Shown here piece after piece: positions 8,956 through 16,362 of a stretch of DNA of 64,000 bases. Positions within the stretch are counted from its first letter, which is position 1, and the number at the start of each line of letters is the position of its first letter. Source of the DNA: Atopobium minutum (GTDB taxonomy: Bacteria; Actinomycetota; Coriobacteriia; Coriobacteriales; Atopobiaceae); the NCBI GenBank assembly GCA_900105895.1, contig FNSH01000001.1, forward strand, positions 186,001 through 250,000. Direction: 5' to 3'. The notes under the pieces are model-generated. The model made no database searches. It saw only the letters and a program-made list of their open reading frames with translations, and was not told the origin of the DNA. The translations under genes and the position numbers were made by a program.

Positions 8956-10062
8956 TTAAACCTCCAACCTCTTGTACTGCTCGCAAACATCATCGGTAGG
9001 TCCGAGCATACGTTGCTTGCCTTTTTCAATCCAACAGACGCGATCACAGATGCGCTCTACCAAATCAATGCTGTGGCTGACCAACAATACGGTAACGCCT
9101 TCCGACTCAACGAGTTCTTTAATGCGGCGCTCACACTTTTGCTGGAACAAGAAGTCACCAACGGAAAGCGTCTCATCAACAATGAGGATGTCCGGCTCGG
9201 TAATCGTAGCAATGGCAAAGGCAATACGTGCAACCATGCCGCTGGAATAATTCTTAAGAGGCATGTCCATAAAGTTCTGGAGCTCTGCAAACTCAACGAT
9301 CTCATCGAAATGATCGTCTATGAATTCTTTTTTATAGCCGAGAAGCGCGCCGTTGAGGTAGATATTTTCTGTAGCTGTAAGCTCCATATCAAAGCCTGCA
9401 CCCAACTCAATGAGTGGTGCAATGGTGCCTGCTACCCGACAGCTACCCTCGGAAGCCTCAAGTACCCCAGCAATAATCTTAAGCATGGTAGATTTACCGG
9501 AGCCATTGGTGCCAACCAAACCAAACGCTTCGCCTCGTTTAACCTCAAAGCTAATGTGATCAAGCGCACGGAACTCTTTGAAGCTGAGCTCACCTTTGGT
9601 AAGCGCTAAGAAGTACTCTTTAAGGGAGTTAAACTGCTCCGAAGCAATATTAAAGATCATGGAAACATCGTCCACGGCAATAACAGTTGGCGCATCTGGA
9701 GCAGGAAGATCAGGACGCTTAAAGCCATCAGGAGCAGACACGGTTACCCAGCCAGAAACCGTCATGGTCCCATTATTGGAGTCATTGATATCTACAAAGA
9801 TCTGGTAGCGACCCTCATGTGGCGGCTCAAAAACCCAAGAGGTCTCTTGCGTATAGGAACCGGTTTGGTTGTAAACAGAATCCCAATTACCTTCATCCCA
9901 ACGACCCTCAAATGACCAGGTATAATTGAGCCATAGCTCCTTATGATCAATACCCTCAATGCGAGGCTTAACTACGGCGGTTTCTTCCGTAAGCAGCTGG
10001 GACTTCTCAATCCAAAATTGAGCGGTCCATCCATTGGGTTTATGTAATGTAGTGTCTGACAA
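8956..10062 (-). CDS. Polysaccharide ABC exporter ATPase with N-terminal beta-domain
   Basis: 368-residue nucleotide-binding subunit of the TagH/Wzt type. The ABC domain spans about 127-368: Walker A GTNGSGKST at 184-192, signature YSSGMVAR, Walker B DILIVDET and the switch His in LLVSHS. Residues 1-110 are a separate, aromatic-rich segment (LWLNYTWSFEG, PHEGRYQIFVDIND, GTMTVSGWVTVS) that looks like an Ig or carbohydrate-binding beta-sandwich. In known Wzt proteins the substrate-binding domain is at the C-terminus, so an N-terminal one is odd. It pairs with the permease 14 bp upstream. Confidence 0.9.
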   Translation of the reverse strand: MSDTTLHKPNGWTAQFWIEKSQLLTEETAVVKPRIEGIDHKELWLNYTWSFEGRWDEGNWDSVYNQTGSYTQETSWVFEPPHEGRYQIFVDINDSNNGTMTVSGWVTVSAPDGFKRPDLPAPDAPTVIAVDDVSMIFNIASEQFNSLKEYFLALTKGELSFKEFRALDHISFEVKRGEAFGLVGTNGSGKSTMLKIIAGVLEASEGSCRVAGTIAPLIELGAGFDMELTATENIYLNGALLGYKKEFIDDHFDEIVEFAELQNFMDMPLKNYSSGMVARIAFAIATITEPDILIVDETLSVGDFLFQQKCERRIKELVESEGVTVLLVSHSIDLVERICDRVCWIEKGKQRMLGPTDDVCEQYKRLEV

Positions 10063-10076
10063 GAGCTACTCCCCTG

Positions 10077-10907
10077 TTAGATATAAAGAATAAATTTGTG
10101 CTCGTTTTTATGAAATACCAGCCAGCCAAGCGCCAACGCAGCAAACGCAAACACAACACAACGAACAAGTAAGCCGATGGTTGGCATCTCTTGCCACAAA
10201 AGCGCATCACGAATAAGCGTGATGTAGCAATACATGGGATTAAATGCCTCTGCCACCTGCATCCATTCAGGCAAATTAGCATAGGGATAGAACAAAGGCG
10301 TGGCATACATCCATGCCGTAAGAAAAACGCTCCACAGATGGATAACGTCACGGAAAAAGACAGAGAGCGTAGAGAGAAGCAGGGACAGACCGATAGAAAA
10401 AATACCCAACAAAAGCAAGGCAATGGGCATGAAGAGTGCCAAGGGGGTTAGCGGTATGCGGAAAAAGAGCATAACCAAGGCAACAGCAACCAGGGAAAAT
10501 GCATAATTGACCATAGCAAACAGAACTTTTTGCACTGGGAATACAAAGCGATTAACCCTTACTTTTTTGAGCAACGATGCCGCGCCGATAATAGATACCA
10601 TTCCTTGAGAAGTAGAATCTGCCATCAGCTGCCATGCCGTGTTACCCAAGATCAAATACAGAGGGTAATTGCCAAGATCCGCGTTTTGATAGCGCATAAA
10701 TGAAGAAAACACCGCTGCCATTACAATCATCATAAGCAGTGGGTTCAAAACACTCCACGCTACGCCCAAAAGGCTACGGCGGTACTTGAGCTTAAAATCC
10801 TTAGAAACCAGCTGCTGTAAGATAGAAAAATCGCGCTTAAGCGGAGCGTTCCATGCATCCCTGCGACTTATTATTTGATCTTGATTTACAGATTGAGAAA
10901 TACTCAC
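10077..10907 (-). CDS. Polysaccharide ABC exporter permease (ABC-2, TagG/Wzm type)
   Basis: 276-residue inner-membrane subunit with about six hydrophobic segments after a cytoplasmic N-terminus (LLGVAWSVLNPLLMMIVMAA onward). The family motif region LSVFFRDVIHLW and the PFYP-like LFYPYANLPEWM loop are present. First gene of the export/transferase operon; with the ATPase it should export a lipid-linked glycan made by the four transferases, likely a teichoic-acid- or rhamnan-like wall polymer. The substrate is inferred from context only. Confidence 0.92.
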   Translation of the reverse strand: MSISQSVNQDQIISRRDAWNAPLKRDFSILQQLVSKDFKLKYRRSLLGVAWSVLNPLLMMIVMAAVFSSFMRYQNADLGNYPLYLILGNTAWQLMADSTSQGMVSIIGAASLLKKVRVNRFVFPVQKVLFAMVNYAFSLVAVALVMLFFRIPLTPLALFMPIALLLLGIFSIGLSLLLSTLSVFFRDVIHLWSVFLTAWMYATPLFYPYANLPEWMQVAEAFNPMYCYITLIRDALLWQEMPTIGLLVRCVVFAFAALALGWLVFHKNEHKFILYI

Positions 10908-10938
10908 TATTTAGCTCCCCAAATCCTTTCGTAACCTG

Positions 10939-10971
10939 CATAGACAAAACGCTTTCTTGCTGCTGTCTATG
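10939..10971 (-). promoter_or_regulatory. Inverted repeat upstream of the polysaccharide operon
   Basis: A perfect 8-bp inverted repeat, CATAGACA and TGTCTATG separated by 17 bp, sits 32 bp before the permease start. It could be an operator or a leader hairpin. No convincing promoter could be read around it. The rest of 10908-11088 shows no gene. Confidence 0.4.
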
Positions 10972-11088
10972 GTGTTTACGTTCTTGTAAATCCTACCATG
11001 TACACCCTACCAACGGGAAAATTCCAAACAAATGGCGTAAGACTTTGTGATATTCTATGAAGATTTAGGGAAAGGGCGAGAAACAAAA

Positions 11089-11116
11089 AACCCGTGAGGT
11101 AAGCATCTCACGGGTT
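11089..11116 (-). terminator. Original rho-independent terminator of the tRNA-Asn gene
   Basis: Stem AACCCGTGAG/CTCACGGGTT (10 bp) with loop GTAAGCAT in plus orientation; read on the minus strand it is followed by a run of six T. Before prophage insertion it would lie just after the tRNA-Asn 3' end, so it is inferred to be that gene's own terminator, now separated from it by 31 kb. Confidence 0.65.
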
Positions 11117-11141
11117 CGCACAATTTCTAACTGGCTCCCCG
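11104..11141. other. attL, left prophage attachment site
   Basis: 38 bp matching the right-end copy at 42295-42332 at 33 of 38 positions, with exact blocks CATCTCACGGGTTCG and TGGCTCCCCG. The right copy covers the integrase 3' codons and the tRNA-Asn 3' end. In the integrase frame the left copy stays open past the repeat to a stop at 11215. The exact 2-bp crossover cannot be fixed from one sequence. Confidence 0.75.
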
Positions 11142-11333
11142 TTTGTGCGGGTAAACGAACCTGCATGGCTATGTATCATGGCACAGTATTATTGCGAATG
11201 CAACGCGCAGCTTAAACATAAAATGAAGCACTAATTAACCAGCAGATGAAATGTGTGCGAAATGTGAACACGTAATTCACACTTAAAGCTAGTCTTAGTA
11301 TGGACTATTCAAAGCGACGACCACGACGAGGTA

Positions 11334-11438
11334 ATGGCCCACTGGACGAGCTACGCCAGCGGCGCTCATGACTACGAGGAGCCGCACGGCAACCAGAACA
11401 GCACCGTTGCCGACTTCTACCGTATTGTAGCGAAGTAG
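11334..11438 (+). CDS. Possible short ORF or gene remnant at the left prophage end
   Basis: A plus-strand frame open from 11268 ends at 11438, just before a strong plus-strand terminator. From the first ATG it would give 34 residues beginning MAHWTSYASGAHDYEEPHG. There is no recognisable family and no convincing ribosome site. The reading is protein-like and richer in G+C than its surroundings, so it may be the 3' end of a lost gene. Very uncertain. Confidence 0.25.
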   Translation: MAHWTSYASGAHDYEEPHGNQNSTVADFYRIVAK

Positions 11439-11446
11439 CACAGAAG

Positions 11447-11480
11447 GGGGCGGGGCGAAAGCTCCGCCCCTTATCTTTTT
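11447..11480 (+). terminator. Rho-independent terminator
   Basis: Stem GGGGCGGGGC/GCTCCGCCCC (10 bp, one G-T pair) with a GAAA tetraloop, followed by TTATCTTTTT. It points along the plus strand. In the excised, circular phage it would lie downstream of the integrase gene and is a plausible end for the lysogeny transcript. Confidence 0.8.
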
Positions 11481-11565
11481 GCACGAAAACACGCATAAAT
11501 GCTCGTTTACAAAATTACAACGCCTTAGAACAGCTTACAACAAGCCATCTACCAGTGTAAACGAA

Positions 11566-11601
11566 AATAACCCCACCCGGCATATGCTAGGTGGGGTTAT
11601 T
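11566..11601 (-). terminator. Terminator at the end of the phage late operon
   Basis: Perfect 12-bp stem AATAACCCCACC/GGTGGGGTTATT with a 12-nt loop. T-rich flanks on both sides could make it work in both directions. It lies just after the last late gene (61-residue ORF ending at 11615). Confidence 0.8.
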
Positions 11602-11614
11602 CTATTTTGGAATA

Positions 11615-11800
11615 TTATCCTTTTACAACCACGCTGCACCTTCGAGCATCATCAAACCAAGTAACTTTAGCCACCAGATAGTGGTTTTCGATAAAGCGCG
11701 AAACACCCTTTTTACTTGCGAAACGCTCTACACGGATTTTGCTGTAACGAAATCCGGGATTATCCGAGAGCGTACACCATACCGTAAGTATCCAGTCCAT
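11615..11800 (-). CDS. Hypothetical 61-residue protein, last gene of late operon
   Basis: Begins MDWILTVWCTLSDNPGFRYS, with a good AAGGTGA ribosome site directly after the endolysin stop. It has mixed charge, one central aromatic-rich segment and no signal peptide or clear membrane span. It is followed by a terminator, so it is cotranscribed with the lysis genes. No family is recognised; a lysis accessory role would only be a guess. Confidence 0.6.
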   Translation of the reverse strand: MDWILTVWCTLSDNPGFRYSKIRVERFASKKGVSRFIENHYLVAKVTWFDDARRCSVVVKG

Positions 11801-11808
11801 GGCTCACC

Positions 11809-12779
11809 TTATGGCTTAATCTGCAGCACGCCGTTTTCATCGGCGGAAGCCATCACATCGCCAGTGGCCATAGAACCGTCCGGACGAAATGCGTAGGCAT
11901 TGCCACCAGATACAGCAATGGTATTGGTCTTGATAGCGCCGGAACCATCAGTTAAGTACCACTTCCCACCTTCGTGAATCCAGCCCAGCTGCATATCCCC
12001 GTTAGGCTTGAGGAAATACCACTTCCCCCATCGCGCACCCAGCCCGTAGCCATATCACCATTGCCGTTGAAGTAATACCACTTATTGTTTATGGCTTGCC
12101 AGCCGGTTAGCATAGCTCCATCCGCGCCCAAGTAATACCAGTAGCCGTTGCGCTGCAACCAGCCCCGCCACATATAACCGTGCTCATCGAAGAAATACCA
12201 CTTCCCCTCAATAGCTTGCCAACCGTCTGTGGTATAGCTCCCGTCAGCATTGCGGTACCACCAGCCAGTATCGTTTTTGAGCCACTCGCCACTCGAGTAA
12301 TTGGGACGAACCACGCAGTTAACGCTGCTAAAAGAGCGTGTGCGGCGTGCTACTCGCCCGCCGTTTGACTGTGAGCCGCTTGTACCTGTAGAGGTATTCC
12401 CCTCGATGGTTTGCAGGTAGCTTCCACAGTTTTTCTCAATCAGTCCCACGTGGTCGCAAACGCCGTCGCCGCCCCAGTCGAACAGGACAATATCACCGGG
12501 GCGGGCGCTGTGCTTATCGACTAACATACCTGCCTGTTTAGCTCGGTTTTTGAGATACGGGCAATATGCTTCGGGCAAAAAGGGCTCAGGAATTCCGAGC
12601 TTGTCAAAAAGCCAGCTGATAAACATAGCGCAATACGGTACCCCATTGGTACCGTAGTAAGAATTACCGACCAGCTGCGCGTATCGCCTGCCGTATTTTG
12701 TGCCGGGATTAGGGTCAGCAAAACGGTTATATCCAATTTCAGCTGCAGCGGCGGCTAGCATCTCATTAACTCTGCTCAT
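11809..12779 (-). CDS. Endolysin: CHAP domain plus choline-binding-type repeats, frameshifted
   Basis: Peptidoglycan hydrolase that opens the host wall at the end of infection. The N-terminal CHAP domain (about 1-155) has catalytic Cys50 in GVPYCAMFISW, His110 in VCDHVGLIE and the EGN segment at 126. From about 165 on come tandem cell-wall-binding repeats of the GWxxxxxxWYYxxxxG type. The frame breaks at 12022-12030: after five G the codons shift, and repeats resume in another frame (MQLGWIHEGGKWYLTDGSG) up to 11809. One added base would rejoin them. It may be a sequencing error, a mutation or slippage; the catalytic domain is intact either way. Confidence 0.85.
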
Positions 12780-12876
12780 ATACTACCTCCTCTACCTCTG
12801 CCACATCGTCCTCATCATGTGTATCCTGCGTGCTCATCAACTCGGCCAATTGCTCATCTGTAAGGTTGTCGGTCAT
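12766..12876 (-). CDS. Small acidic phage protein (36 residues)
   Basis: Starts at an ATG behind GGAGTAGCC and reads MTDNLTDEQLAELMSTQDTH followed by a Glu/Asp/Val-rich tail. It overlaps the endolysin start by 14 bp and carries that gene's ribosome site AGGAGGT. It lies between holin and endolysin, as small proteins of unknown role often do. No family is recognised. Confidence 0.6.
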   Translation of the reverse strand: MTDNLTDEQLAELMSTQDTHDEDDVAEVEEVVYEQS

Positions 12877-12878
12877 GG

Positions 12879-13112
12879 CTACTCCTCAATCCTCTTGAGA
12901 GGACTTGTCCCCTCGGCGACCTCGGGAAGCCCAGCAATGCTAGTAAGGATTGAGGTCACAGCTGATACTCCGGCCACTGAAGCGATTTGTAACCAGTCAA
13001 GGTCGGTAAAGCCAACGGCGCCAGTACCAATAAGTGAAACTGCTACCTGCGCAAACGTCTTTAGTGCGCGAACAACTGCTGCAATAGCCCAGTGCTTAAT
13101 ATGCTCATTCAT
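12879..13112 (-). CDS. Holin, r1t type
   Basis: 77 residues with two hydrophobic segments (VRALKTFAQVAVSLIGTGAVG and LQIASVAGVSAVTSILTSIAGLPE, each named in part) and a charged tail. The pattern KTFAQ...IGT...DW...SLLTSIAGLPE is typical of the r1t-like holins of Gram-positive phages. It forms membrane holes that release the endolysin, which has no signal peptide. It overlaps the preceding gene by 4 bp. Confidence 0.88.
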   Translation of the reverse strand: MNEHIKHWAIAAVVRALKTFAQVAVSLIGTGAVGFTDLDWLQIASVAGVSAVTSILTSIAGLPEVAEGTSPLKRIEE

Positions 13113-13435
13113 TTCTTCTCCTTTGCTTTAAGTTTCGCTAAAACATCTGTGTGCGCTCCGCACCTGTCTTCGATGTCACCCATACGGTTTTCAAGCGCGG
13201 TGACCCGTAGGTCAATCTTTGACAAATCAACCGTATGGGCGTTTAGTCGCTCGTTGATTTCGTCCACCTTATACTCGAGCTTTTCCACCATCTTTTTAAG
13301 CTGGTCAAGGCTTAGCGCCAACGCTTCAAAGCTCCTTGCGCTCTGGTCACGGTCTTGTAACATCACGCGCACGAATAAGATAAGCGTAGTAATCGGCACA
13401 ATCAGGTTTAAAATTAGCTGTATCTCATTTACCAT
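13109..13435 (-). CDS. XhlA-like membrane/coiled-coil lysis protein
   Basis: 108 residues: one N-terminal membrane segment (LILNLIVPITTLILFVRVML) followed by a heptad-rich coiled coil (LDQLKKMVEKLEYKVDEINE). A GTG six bases upstream is part of the ribosome site AGGAGGTG, so the ATG at 13435 is used. Layout and place before the holin resemble XhlA-type hemolysin/lysis proteins, but the topology is common, so the function is tentative. Confidence 0.65.
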   Translation of the reverse strand: MVNEIQLILNLIVPITTLILFVRVMLQDRDQSARSFEALALSLDQLKKMVEKLEYKVDEINERLNAHTVDLSKIDLRVTALENRMGDIEDRCGAHTDVLAKLKAKEKK

Positions 13436-13444
13436 GAGCACCTC

Positions 13445-14317
13445 CTAAAACTTATAGCCATAGACAGCAATAAGACCAATGCTGTTAGCAAATGAATAAT
13501 ACAGGCCAGCATTAGAGGTATAAGCGAACCTATACTCGTGCGCCCACCAAGATGTATCGCTGCCAGTTATGCGAGCTGCGTTAATGGTTTTGCCGTCGCT
13601 TTGGATTAAGTAGCCTTTAGTTTTAAGGAACACATAATCGTTGGTCGGCTCGGTTGACCACGTAACAAATTTCATCAATGGACGAGGACTATAAAGGGTA
13701 ATTGTATTTACGTCGCCGGCGCTGGCTTGGAAAACAACGTCGAGACGGCTGTAGTTGGTTACCACGTCAGAGAGAGTAATTTGTGAACTTCTCGTTTTTT
13801 CATACTCGCCTGTAAAGAGCACCTTAGGGGTAACCATGCCTAAGTAATTGTTTACCGGTGTAAACAGAGCTTCAGGCGTTGATACGGAAATTCCCTCAAC
13901 CTTAATGCGCCACAGGCTAAACCATGCTGTTTTATCACCGTTGAGCAAGTCACCGCTTGGAACCCTTGGGTCAGTGGGATTAAGGGTCGATGGCGTACCT
14001 TGCAGCACCTCAAGGGAAATGCTCTCGTTGCCTAGAGAGTCAGTGGTCCAGCGCACACCAATAATATCGTTACGTTTAAATCCTTGAGAACCAGACTTGA
14101 TAACAACCGACTCGGGAACCTCACAACGGAAGGCATGGCCATTGATAAAGCCTAAGCCTGTTCCAATGGTAGCTTTATTAGCAGTCTCCATCCTGCAGCG
14201 GAACATGTCGCCACGCGCCATAACACAGCTCGCACCTCCAACAAAAGAAGCGTAAATCTCCGCATCATCAGCAGAGGTAACGTGGTTTTTGCCGTTGCCG
14301 GCGGTAATAGCATTCAT
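13445..14317 (-). CDS. Phage baseplate / receptor-binding candidate
   Basis: 290 residues. The first 100 (MNAITAGNGKNHVTSADDAE, then GFINGHAFRCE, RNDIIGVRW) match the style of baseplate adaptor domains that start many host-recognition proteins. The C-terminal half is beta-rich with no recognised fold and is likely the variable host-binding part. It lies between the tail hub and lysis genes, the usual place for receptor-binding proteins. The ATG follows GGAAAGGAG. Confidence 0.6.
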   Translation of the reverse strand: MNAITAGNGKNHVTSADDAEIYASFVGGASCVMARGDMFRCRMETANKATIGTGLGFINGHAFRCEVPESVVIKSGSQGFKRNDIIGVRWTTDSLGNESISLEVLQGTPSTLNPTDPRVPSGDLLNGDKTAWFSLWRIKVEGISVSTPEALFTPVNNYLGMVTPKVLFTGEYEKTRSSQITLSDVVTNYSRLDVVFQASAGDVNTITLYSPRPLMKFVTWSTEPTNDYVFLKTKGYLIQSDGKTINAARITGSDTSWWAHEYRFAYTSNAGLYYSFANSIGLIAVYGYKF

Positions 14318-14319
14318 GC

Positions 14320-14547
14320 TTACTCCTTTCCAGCGAGGAACCTACGGTAGTCATAGGATTGGTCAAGTACAAAATCACGGTATTTATCTGCGCAATCGTT
14401 GCAAAGAATAGCGGTTACCTCGTTGTTGTTGGCATCAATGCGCCGTATTGTCTCCCACTTGTCCCCTGCCGGGTCATTGGGAAGAACGTTTTCCTGCTTT
14501 TTACACCTGTCGCAGGTGTATTGAGTAACTCCTTCAATTTTTGGCAT
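14320..14547 (-). CDS. Small zinc-ribbon phage protein
   Basis: 75 residues with two CxxC knuckles, CDRCKK at about 12 and CNDCADK near 48, suggesting one bound zinc. A start at 14547 is chosen because the longer frame from 14619 runs deep into the hub gene and lacks a ribosome site. It overlaps nothing essential and sits between tail genes. Function unknown. Confidence 0.55.
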   Translation of the reverse strand: MPKIEGVTQYTCDRCKKQENVLPNDPAGDKWETIRRIDANNNEVTAILCNDCADKYRDFVLDQSYDYRRFLAGKE

Positions 14548-14557
14548 AGCGAAATCC

Positions 14558-15538
14558 TTACGTATAATCGACCGTATCGGCTCGCCCATCAGCTTTTGGC
14601 GTAACGGAGCAAAGCCCACCTTGTATTTTTAATACCACGCCCGTTATATTTGCTTTTGCTTTTACACCGTAGGTAGTCGAGATAGCTGTAACCGAATCGC
14701 CGACTGACATACCCACCGCATCAGGTAATACAACCTTAGCTGTGTTTTTGTCTTCTTGTAATTTTTTCAGCTTCGACCTGCCAGCAGACACCAGCTCCGA
14801 GCCGGATTTAGAGCTGATATCGTAGACTTGTCCCACGTGGTCAATGCCAAACAGGCTCTGCGTTTGACTGATGTTGCCGTCCTCATCAGCATAGAAATGG
14901 ACTACTTCGCGCTCTTTCAGCTCGCCTTTGCCAAGACATATCAGATGGTTAACCGGTCGGTTATTGCGTTTCGCGGAAAAAGCTACGTTTTCAGTGCCCA
15001 AAAGGTCGCCCCAGTCGGTAATTTCTTTTGAACACAGAACAACCCCACCATCAACAGCCTTAATCTCCAGTCGTTGGCCAACGGTGAGTAACATATCGCG
15101 AATAGCAGTATAAAGGTCGATGTACCGGTTGAATTTATACGACCTGATATACGGGCTTCCCGCTGGTAGGACGGTAAAAATATCTGATAGACTACTGCGC
15201 TCAATGAGCGTTTTGAGCAAGTTATTACAAGTCCCGGACAGCGTTAGATAATCCTGCCCCCTATCCGGAGATACAATATTGCCCTGTAAAATACCTTGCC
15301 AAGTTCTGCCGTGGTAATAGATGGCATCGCCCTTGACCGTACGCGATGGATTATCATCGTCAATAATCCCACCGTATTCGGTATTCGGTATCCAGATACG
15401 AGAGCCTAGAGGTAGCCTATCGTTTATGCCTTCGAGTCTAAAGTCGTTGCCAAGGCCAATTCCAAACTCTAAATCGAGATTGTAATCGTCTATTACTTTT
15501 TGCTTGTCTCCGTTTGGAGACGCGATTACAAGGTCCAT
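14558..15538 (-). CDS. Tail hub protein (Gp37-like / Tal-like)
   Basis: 326 residues, following the distal-tail gene. Segments GSRIWIPNTEYGGIIDD, IYYHGRTWQGIL and the middle LSGTCNNLLKTLI region resemble the Siphovirus Gp37-like hub family, which closes the tail tube at the tip. No peptidase motif is seen. The ATG at 15538 is preceded by GAGGTG; the TTG twelve bases earlier is rejected. It overlaps the Dit gene by 13 bp. Confidence 0.7.
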   Translation of the reverse strand: MDLVIASPNGDKQKVIDDYNLDLEFGIGLGNDFRLEGINDRLPLGSRIWIPNTEYGGIIDDDNPSRTVKGDAIYYHGRTWQGILQGNIVSPDRGQDYLTLSGTCNNLLKTLIERSSLSDIFTVLPAGSPYIRSYKFNRYIDLYTAIRDMLLTVGQRLEIKAVDGGVVLCSKEITDWGDLLGTENVAFSAKRNNRPVNHLICLGKGELKEREVVHFYADEDGNISQTQSLFGIDHVGQVYDISSKSGSELVSAGRSKLKKLQEDKNTAKVVLPDAVGMSVGDSVTAISTTYGVKAKANITGVVLKIQGGLCSVTPKADGRADTVDYT

Positions 15539-16362
15539 GGCACCTCGCAATCCTCAAGGTAGGTTGTGAGGTCAAATCCAAATGAGCCGTTCCAATCCAC
15601 TCGACTGGTTCCGGGCTTGAGCTTTTCAAACGCATACGTCCCGCACCCCTCACCTAAGCCAATCTCCAGCTCAGGCAGAGCATTCTTAGCATCGCCGTTT
15701 TCATTGATTACAAGTGCGGTCTTAGTGGCCCCGTCAATAACAAGATAACCACCAGCCGGAACATCTCCGCCGTACTTATATACGTTTCCCCCGATAGTAA
15801 TCGATGGCGCAGATACGGCACCGAATACCGTTAGCTTAATAGACGAGGGCAAATAGCCATCCAGCTTAATTGTTTGGCTCGGAGCTTGCACCGAATACCC
15901 GTAAGGATATCCGTGAGGATAGCCTTTGCCGATACCGTTTCCAGCAAAGCCACCCGAGGGCGGGATGTGCACTGTTTTTTCTTTGCGCCAAATGCCATCA
16001 AGCAAACCGATAGTTAGTGTAAAAGCCACAGTCGATGGTCGCCATAGGTCGTTTGCAGACTCAACAACCAGAGCATGTTGAGACCATCCGCCCAGCGAGA
16101 GCTTACCTGGTTTGTTTACGGCCGTATCGTAGTCAAAGACTTTACGCATTTCATCGGCATAATCGAGGTCATTAACAACAACCTCGATACTAATTTCTTG
16201 CGCCTGACGCGCAAGTCCTGTATAGCCGCGAAAACCCAAATTGCGCGCCCACTTATGAGAGCGCAATACGTCGCCCTCGCCCAAGCGGATAGCCCGCACA
16301 TCGTCAAACTTGATAACCGTGCCCGTCGAGCTGGTGTATATGAGGTCATCGGACGTACTCAT
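15526..16362 (-). CDS. Distal tail protein (Dit-like)
   Basis: 278 residues. The N-terminal half (FRGYTGLARQAQEISIEVVV, LGGWSQHALVVESAND) has the pattern of Dit N-terminal domains; the second half is a beta-sandwich after a Gly/Tyr-rich hinge (YPHGYPYGYS). The position immediately after the tape measure gene is the classic one for Dit, the ring that joins tube and baseplate. It overlaps the tape measure end by 17 bp and has AGGAGG upstream. Confidence 0.78.
   Translation of the reverse strand: MSTSDDLIYTSSTGTVIKFDDVRAIRLGEGDVLRSHKWARNLGFRGYTGLARQAQEISIEVVVNDLDYADEMRKVFDYDTAVNKPGKLSLGGWSQHALVVESANDLWRPSTVAFTLTIGLLDGIWRKEKTVHIPPSGGFAGNGIGKGYPHGYPYGYSVQAPSQTIKLDGYLPSSIKLTVFGAVSAPSITIGGNVYKYGGDVPAGGYLVIDGATKTALVINENGDAKNALPELEIGLGEGCGTYAFEKLKPGTSRVDWNGSFGFDLTTYLEDCEVPWTL

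Noticed and set aside
11295..11496. Minus-strand ORFs over the left-end GC-rich stretch
   Set aside because: They are antisense to a better plus-strand frame and its terminator, have no ribosome site and look compositionally like shadows.
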